Source of the DNA: Endomicrobium sp.
GTDB lineage: Bacteria; Elusimicrobiota; Endomicrobiia; Endomicrobiales; Endomicrobiaceae
Direction: 5' to 3'
DNA: 6,933 nt
Assembly (NCBI GenBank): GCA_031260765.1
Contig: JAISKX010000188.1
Span: 1 to 6,933 of the forward strand
The notes below the pieces were generated by a model. It did no database searches and was not told the DNA's origin. It saw nothing but the letters and a program-made list of their open reading frames with translations. A program made the translations under genes and the position numbers. Shown here piece by piece: positions 1 through 4,083 of this stretch (positions are counted from its first letter, which is position 1; the number at the start of each line of letters is the position of its first letter).

Positions 1-846
1 TTTAATATTGCTCGCCAACTCTGGGTTTATCTCTAAATTTTTATTAAATACCTTGATATTTTGCGGAAGAACTTCAAAAGAATATATCATTCCTTTTGTT
101 CCTACTTTTGCAGCAAAATAAAGCGCTGTTTCCCCTTGAAATCCTCCGCCATCAATAACATAATCGCCATCAGATATATCAATTATTCTAGAACTACCCT
201 CCCCCCCAGGTTCATAATCATTAGAATTGTAATAATACTGCTCCCATCCTTTAAGTATATTATTTAAATGGAGTAATTTCAGAACATGATTTTCAATAAT
301 CTCATGAAAGAAATATATGGGGAGTTCCAAATCTAAAAGTCTGCTGTTTTTTTGAGATTCTCTTAACAATTCAACGGATGGAAATGTCTTATCGCTATTA
401 ATACTTTTCACAATTTCCTGCGGCATATCAACAGGATATCTATCTGTAGATTTTTTATGGTCAAATTTATACTTAAACCCCAATTTGGACAATACTCTTA
501 ATGTAATCAAATAGACAAATCTATATTTTGAATGTTCGTCCGACAAAAAATTGTAGACGCGCTTAATGTTTTCCATAGAAAACTGACTGTTAAATTGCTG
601 TTCTATCTGAATGGGTAGAAATTTTTTCTTCTTTTTGAGCGCCGCAGACTTAATATATTGTTGCAAAAGTTTTCTCGCATTACTATGGCAATATGCAATC
701 ATATTCTTAGATTGTAATTCAAATATATCCATGCATAAAGGACAGCAAAGATTATTATTCTTACATTCTATCAGAGTTGTATTGCTGACAACTTTCTTTT
801 TTCCTCTAATCACATCAATCAAATCCTGTCCCAATTGAAATTTCAC
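1..846 (-). CDS. FkbM-family SAM-dependent methyltransferase (3' end cut by window edge)
   Basis: The frame is open from a GTG start at 846 to base 1, giving 282 residues with the C-terminus outside the window. The SAM-binding motif I is clear at residues 230-240 (VIDGGGFQGET), followed by the acidic-loop segment YSFEVLPQN at 255-263 with Glu258. This combination is typical of FkbM methyltransferases, which usually O-methylate sugars or other small acceptors in glycan clusters. The first 200 residues are a lysine-rich extension of the kind seen in longer FkbM proteins. It contains a cysteine group (C28, CCPLC at 34-38, C53) that might bind a metal; that is only a guess. The start is supported by AAGGAG six bases upstream, inside the end of the preceding aminotransferase gene, so the two genes are probably translationally coupled. 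A G7 tract encodes part of Pro-Gly-Gly-Glu-Gly (residues 213-217), just before motif I. The family call is firm; the acceptor is unknown. Confidence 0.85.
   Translation of the reverse strand, partial: MKFQLGQDLIDVIRGKKKVVSNTTLIECKNNNLCCPLCMDIFELQSKNMIAYCHSNARKLLQQYIKSAALKKKKKFLPIQIEQQFNSQFSMENIKRVYNFLSDEHSKYRFVYLITLRVLSKLGFKYKFDHKKSTDRYPVDMPQEIVKSINSDKTFPSVELLRESQKNSRLLDLELPIYFFHEIIENHVLKLLHLNNILKGWEQYYYNSNDYEPGGEGSSRIIDISDGDYVIDGGGFQGETALYFAAKVGTKGMIYSFEVLPQNIKVFNKNLEINPELASNIK
201..207 (-). repeat. G7 homopolymer inside the FkbM gene
   Basis: Seven C on the plus strand read as G7, followed after one A by GGG in the coding strand. The tract lies about 15 codons before the SAM-binding motif and is in frame here. 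It is short for a hypervariable tract and could be a contracted or low-rate contingency site. Confidence 0.55.
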
Positions 847-847
847 T

Positions 848-2080
848 TTACGCTCCTTTTGATTTTTGTTTTCCCGCTTCTATGATTATCTTTACAATTT
901 TTTTAGCAATTTCTTTTTTTAGCGCGCCGTAAAAAGGCAAGCATAAAACTTTTTCTTTTATGTCGTTAACCACAGGCAGATTTTCCGCTCTTGACGAAGG
1001 CAAATCCTTATAACATTCATAATCATTACAAGATGGATAAAAATATTTTCTCGCATATATTCCATTTTGTTTTAATTTTTCATACAAATTATTCCTGGTA
1101 ATGGGATAGATATTTTCAAGAATGATTGGATAATATTGATATGAAGTAGAAATGTTTTTAGGAATTGCAGGCAGCCTTATTCCTTTAATACTTGACAAAC
1201 TTGAATCATAAAATTCTTTTAATTTTTTTCTTGCATTCTTTTCTTTCTCAAAAATCTTTAAATTTAATAGTCCCATTGCGGCTTGGATTTCATTCATCTT
1301 GCCGTTAATGCCGATATCTTCAACTCTATCTTCATTGCAAATTCCAAAATTTCTTAAATCATGCACTTTCTTTATCAAATTTTTATCATTATAAGTGAGA
1401 CAGCCGCCTTCCAAAGTATGAAATAATTTTGTCGCATGAAAAGAAAACATAGTAATATCGCCAAAATTACCTATACCCCCCCCCCCCTCTTTAATTTCTG
1501 TAGAAAAAGCATGCGCCGCGTCATAAATCACTTTTAAATTATATTTTTTGGCAATACTTCCAATTTTTTTAACATCACAAGGAAATCCATAAACATGCAC
1601 GCCTAAAATTGCAGATGTATTTTTGGTAATCAACTTTTCTATTTTATCAGGATTTATACACATTGTATCAGGCTCTATATCGCAAAACACAGGTTTTAAC
1701 CCATTCCAAGCAATACAATGGGGAGTAGCGGCAAAAGTCCAAGGAGTCGTAATCACTTCGCTATTGATTGGCAAATCCAAAGCTTTAATAGCGGTAAGCA
1801 AGGCTATAGTCCCATTATTAAATAAAGAAACATTATTAACAGCGAGAACTTTTTTTAGTTTTTCTTCAAATTCATTATGCTTTTGTCCAGAATTTGTAAG
1901 TTGCCCAGACTTATATATTTGCTTTATTTGCAAACAAAAATCCTTATAGGCTGGCAAAATTGGTTGCGTTATATATACATTTTTGATAGCAAACGCACGG
2001 TCAAAACTATGATTGTGATTACCGCTCATCTCGGCAATGATGAAAGGATTTTTATTTTTCATTTTTGAAAATTTAATCAT
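848..2080 (-). CDS. Chimeric gene: PseI/NeuB N-terminal stub fused to a DegT/DnrJ/EryC1 sugar aminotransferase
   Basis: This encodes a 410-residue protein. From about residue 33 (NVYITQPILP) to the end it is a full-length PLP-dependent DegT/DnrJ/EryC1/StrS aminotransferase, which converts a nucleotide-linked keto sugar to an amino sugar in the cytoplasm. Landmarks are TTPWTFAATPH, GVHVYGFPCDV, the cofactor Asp187 in YDAAH, and the Schiff-base Lys218 in SFHATKLFHTLEGG. Residues 12-32 (PFIIAEMSGNHNHSFDRAFA plus Ile) instead match the conserved N-terminus of pseudaminic/sialic acid synthases (PseI/NeuB), which share no homology with aminotransferases. The join falls near residue 32/33. ATG at 2080 is preceded by AGAGGG at short spacing. 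An in-frame TTG at 2095 and ATG at 2062 are alternatives. A G12 tract (bases 1476-1487) encodes Glu198 and Gly199-202 in the loop between the two cofactor motifs and is in frame here. Substrate specificity cannot be read from the sequence. Confidence 0.85.
   Translation of the reverse strand: MIKFSKMKNKNPFIIAEMSGNHNHSFDRAFAIKNVYITQPILPAYKDFCLQIKQIYKSGQLTNSGQKHNEFEEKLKKVLAVNNVSLFNNGTIALLTAIKALDLPINSEVITTPWTFAATPHCIAWNGLKPVFCDIEPDTMCINPDKIEKLITKNTSAILGVHVYGFPCDVKKIGSIAKKYNLKVIYDAAHAFSTEIKEGGGGIGNFGDITMFSFHATKLFHTLEGGCLTYNDKNLIKKVHDLRNFGICNEDRVEDIGINGKMNEIQAAMGLLNLKIFEKEKNARKKLKEFYDSSLSSIKGIRLPAIPKNISTSYQYYPIILENIYPITRNNLYEKLKQNGIYARKYFYPSCNDYECYKDLPSSRAENLPVVNDIKEKVLCLPFYGALKKEIAKKIVKIIIEAGKQKSKGA
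853..858 (-). promoter_or_regulatory. Ribosome binding site of the FkbM gene
   Basis: AAGGAG lies six bases before GTG at 846 and inside the last codons of the aminotransferase gene. It decides the GTG start and implies translational coupling, with only one base between the upstream TAA and the GTG. Confidence 0.75.
1476..1487 (-). repeat. G12 homopolymer inside the aminotransferase gene
   Basis: There are twelve C on the plus strand, read as G12 in the coding strand. The tract covers the last base of Glu198, three GGG codons and two bases of GGT (Gly202). Gain or loss of one or two G would shift the frame before the catalytic Lys218. This has the form of a phase-variation tract, ON as given here. 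Confidence 0.8.
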
Positions 2081-2083
2081 TAA

Positions 2084-2089
2084 CCCTCT
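2084..2089 (-). promoter_or_regulatory. Possible ribosome binding site of the PseI/NeuB-DegT chimera
   Basis: AGAGGG ends three bases before the ATG at 2080. The spacing is shorter than usual. It still favours this ATG over the in-frame TTG at 2095, which overlaps it, and over the ATG at 2062, which has no purine-rich leader of this kind. Confidence 0.4.
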
Positions 2090-2122
2090 TTTCAAAATTT
2101 TGTTCTTATAGATATTACGATA

Positions 2123-2267
2123 AGGGACTCTCTAAAAATCTCTATTTGTCGTCATTGCGGGCTTGACCCGCAATCTCCTTACACAATAATGACAAAAGTC
2201 AACGATGGAGATTGCGGGTCAAGTTCGCAATGACAGATAGGGATAAAATGGGTTTTTAGAGAGACCT
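2123..2267. mobile_element. MITE-like palindromic element with TA flanks
   Basis: This 145-bp non-coding element has imperfect terminal inverted repeats: AGGGACTCTCTAAAAA at 2123-2138, against TTTTTAGAGAGACCT at 2253-2267. It is bounded by TA on both sides (2121-2122 and 2268-2269), as expected for a TA target duplication of the IS630/Tc1-mariner type. Inside are two 28-nt arms (2151-2178 and 2207-2234) that are inverse complements with two mismatches, around a 28-nt loop. Each arm also contains its own small palindrome (left arm: ATTGCGGG, five bases, CCCGCAAT). It has no room for a transposase, so it would have to be mobilised in trans. The A completing the ATPase gene's TAA stop is the element's terminal base. 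As RNA it would fold into a long hairpin that could attenuate transcription or protect an mRNA end. Assignment as a transposon derivative is inference. Confidence 0.7.
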
Positions 2268-3829
2268 TATTGTTTCAATTTTTCAAACCTGCATTTTAAA
2301 TCAGAGCCGCTAAAAGCCATACCTAAAAGAATTACAGGCTTATTCATATAAGATTCATAATATCTCTTATCATAAATTTGCTTTATTGCCTCATCAAGCA
2401 TTGCGTCAAGAGATTCTTCTATGCAGAATTTGAATTCAGCTACTATATTTAAGGAAGACATTCTTAATACAGCATCTATTCGTCCAAGATTTGTCATTGC
2501 TTCGCCCTGTATATCAAAATCAAGAATTGCCAAAGTCAATAAAAACAAGGAACCATAATAATTTTCATTTTCTATTTCTTTTAATCTATATGGAATATGC
2601 GCAAAAAGCATTTTTAAACTCTGCTCCAATCCGCCCGCATCAGAATTTTTTATTTGCTCTTGTATCGTTTCTTTTAACCCTTGAATTTTACCAACTGGAA
2701 ATTTGCTATACGAAGTTAATAAATGTTTTAGAAAAGCATCTTTGACTTCCGTATTCGGCAGTCCAAGAGTATAGACGGTATTTTCTTTTACCACTCTATT
2801 TTTTACAGTCAAATATCCTGCTTGAAACAATAAAGACGTCTCATCAACATCGTCAATATCTGCGCTGTCAAAAAAACTGCTGTCTAATATCTGCTCTTCT
2901 AAAACATTTAAAATCTGATTTTTGTTCTTTATTGCCTCAATTAAAAATGTGGGCGTTCCTGTGCGATACCAATAATTTTCAAATCTACTCTCTGAAAAAA
3001 ACATTAGCGTAGAGAAAGGATTATATACCTTTATGTTTCCATCCCAACTATATCCGTCATACATTAAGCGTATTCTATCCAATAAATCCCGCTTACTTAG
3101 AGCAAGTTTATTAGCGCTATGCTCTATATGCTCAACAAAAGTTTTTTCTAATTCCTCTTGCGTATACCCGCAAATCCCTGAAAAATCATCCGACAAGGTA
3201 ATATCCTTTAGATTATTTAGCGCAGAAAACACAGATAAACCTGCAAACTTTGACACGCCTGTTAAAAACGCAAATTTCAAATGGTCGTCGCTTGCTTTTA
3301 AAACTTGATAAAAGCCATGCAAAAATTCTTTGTTTTCCTTACTAACTTGAGGATTATTTATAACATCAAGAATCGGTTTATCATACTCATCAATTAAAAC
3401 AACAACGGGCTCACTTGTTTTTAAATGAATTCTATGTATCAATTCAGAAAATTTTGTAGGGATAGTTGTGTTTTTTAAGATAATGCCGAATTTTTCAGCG
3501 CAATTTTTAAGAAAATCCGACAGACTATTGATTAATTTTTCATTTGAGGAATAATCCCCCGCTCCGAAATCCAACCTAATCACAGGATATTTCTTTTCCC
3601 AATCCCACTTATTATAAATATGAAGTCCTTCAAATAATTCTTTACGCCCGCTAAACAACTCATCCATAACGCTGACTAAACGCGACTTGCCAAATCTGCG
3701 GGGGCGGGAAAGAAAATAGACTTTTCCATTTTCTACCATCTCATAAACCTGCTTGGTCTTATCAACATAAACATATCCGCCCTCGCGCAGATTTCTAAAT
3801 GATTGTATTCCTATTGGTAATTTTTTCAT
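2267..3829 (-). CDS. AAA-ATPase-like protein with C-terminal PD-(D/E)XK nuclease-like domain
   Basis: This 520-residue protein has the usual two-part architecture of this widespread family. The N-terminal AAA-ATPase-like region opens with the characteristic KLPIGIQSFRNLREGGYVYVDKT, has a Walker A-like RPRRFGKS at 42-49 and a Walker B strand ending in Asp147-Glu148 (VVVLIDEYDKP). The C-terminal domain carries the PD-(D/E)XK signature Gly449-Arg-Ile-Asp452, Glu465-Phe-Lys467 and a following Gln484. Key residues of both domains are present, so the gene looks intact. Family members are often multicopy and patchily distributed; a role in defence or mobile-element biology has been suspected but is not established. 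The ATG at 3829 follows AAGGAG by five bases. The gene abuts the broken pseC reading frame upstream and the palindromic element downstream, which suggests an insertion into the glycan locus. It has no obvious role in sugar synthesis. Confidence 0.9.
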   Translation of the reverse strand: MKKLPIGIQSFRNLREGGYVYVDKTKQVYEMVENGKVYFLSRPRRFGKSRLVSVMDELFSGRKELFEGLHIYNKWDWEKKYPVIRLDFGAGDYSSNEKLINSLSDFLKNCAEKFGIILKNTTIPTKFSELIHRIHLKTSEPVVVLIDEYDKPILDVINNPQVSKENKEFLHGFYQVLKASDDHLKFAFLTGVSKFAGLSVFSALNNLKDITLSDDFSGICGYTQEELEKTFVEHIEHSANKLALSKRDLLDRIRLMYDGYSWDGNIKVYNPFSTLMFFSESRFENYWYRTGTPTFLIEAIKNKNQILNVLEEQILDSSFFDSADIDDVDETSLLFQAGYLTVKNRVVKENTVYTLGLPNTEVKDAFLKHLLTSYSKFPVGKIQGLKETIQEQIKNSDAGGLEQSLKMLFAHIPYRLKEIENENYYGSLFLLTLAILDFDIQGEAMTNLGRIDAVLRMSSLNIVAEFKFCIEESLDAMLDEAIKQIYDKRYYESYMNKPVILLGMAFSGSDLKCRFEKLKQ

Positions 3830-3834
3830 AACAT

Positions 3835-3840
3835 CTCCTT
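3835..3840 (-). promoter_or_regulatory. Ribosome binding site of the ATPase gene
   Basis: AAGGAG lies five bases before the ATG at 3829. Its first two A are also the last two bases of the TAA that ends the pseC remnant, so the breakpoint of pseC falls at or next to the ATPase leader. Confidence 0.75.
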
Positions 3841-3997
3841 ATTTTGCGCTTGTATATTTGCATAGGGAATTTTCAAATTCTTTTATTTTGAGCCCTTGCG
3901 TTAAAAAATCTGACTTCAAAACGGATAATACAGCTTTGAAATCAGATTTGTCTAAAGATTGATGTCCGTAATTATATGTTTTCATTGATATTATCAT
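3839..3997 (-). pseudogene. pseC: 5' remnant of a pseC-type UDP-4-keto-sugar aminotransferase gene
   Basis: The short open frame begins MIISMKTYNYGHQSLDKSDF, continues with SVLKSDFLTQGLKIKEFE, and ends LCKYTSAK before TAA. This is the N-terminus of PseC-like DegT aminotransferases, with the YGHQS(I/L) opening, the SDFLTQG element and the (F)E..(L)..Y pattern. PseC makes UDP-4-amino-4,6-dideoxy-N-acetyl-altrosamine for pseudaminic acid. A complete member has roughly 370-400 residues; only about 50 remain. The PLP Asp and Lys motifs are missing, so it cannot be an active enzyme. ATG at 3997 follows a GGGAAGAAG leader; ATG at 3985 (MKTYNYGHQ) is the alternative start. The frame stops exactly where the ATPase gene's ribosome binding site begins. 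It is a different sequence from the intact aminotransferase at 848-2080. A related DegT transaminase instead of PseC itself is possible. Confidence 0.75.
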
Positions 3998-4083
3998 ATT
4001 CTTCTTCCCAGCTTACACTACCCCCCCCCCCCCCCCGCATTTTCAAAGGATGGGTAGAACCTTTCATCTGTTGTTGAACATAT
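3998..4083 (-). other. Spacer with eroded coding sequence on both sides of a G16 tract
   Basis: No confident gene lies between the TGA of the fusion gene and the pseC remnant. In the fusion gene's own frame, the bases after TGA read ICSTTDERFYPSFENA, then glycines from the G tract, then TAG at 4020-4018. In the next frame an open stretch crosses the tract and continues SVSWEEEYDNINENI to a TAA at 3974-3972, overlapping the pseC start. A 31-residue ORF from ATG 4067 uses that frame but has no ribosome binding site. I take the region as the damaged 3' end of the upstream gene, not as an independent gene. Confidence 0.45.
4021..4036 (-). repeat. G16 homopolymer between the fusion gene and the pseC remnant
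   Basis: Sixteen C on the plus strand read as G16 in transcription sense. It is the longest homopolymer in the window and long enough to slip readily. It lies 48 bases after the fusion gene's TGA and 24 bases before the pseC remnant's ATG at 3997, so it could change a C-terminal tail, translational coupling or the leader of the downstream genes. Confidence 0.85.

Noticed and set aside
61..838. Plus-strand open frames opposite the FkbM gene
   Set aside because: They are antisense to a frame with clear FkbM motifs and have low-complexity, unrecognisable translations.
1623..2068. Plus-strand open frames opposite the aminotransferase gene
   Set aside because: They are shadows of a conserved minus-strand enzyme, with no ribosome binding sites or family features.
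2081..2120. Promoter ahead of the chimeric aminotransferase gene
   Set aside because: There are AT-rich TATAAG-like bases but no convincing -35 at proper spacing; any AT-rich stretch here would score the same.
2151..2234. Rho-independent terminator or CRISPR-like repeat
   Set aside because: The hairpin has no following T run in the transcribed sense and a long loop. There are only two inverted arms, not a direct-repeat array.
2491..3308. Plus-strand open frames opposite the ATPase gene
   Set aside because: The minus strand encodes an intact protein with Walker and nuclease motifs; the opposite frames show nothing.
3972..4067. 31-residue ORF (MKGSTHPLKMR, Gly run, SVSWEEEYDNINENI)
   Set aside because: It has no ribosome binding site and no recognisable family, and overlaps the likely lost tail of the upstream gene. 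It is kept only as part of the spacer description.
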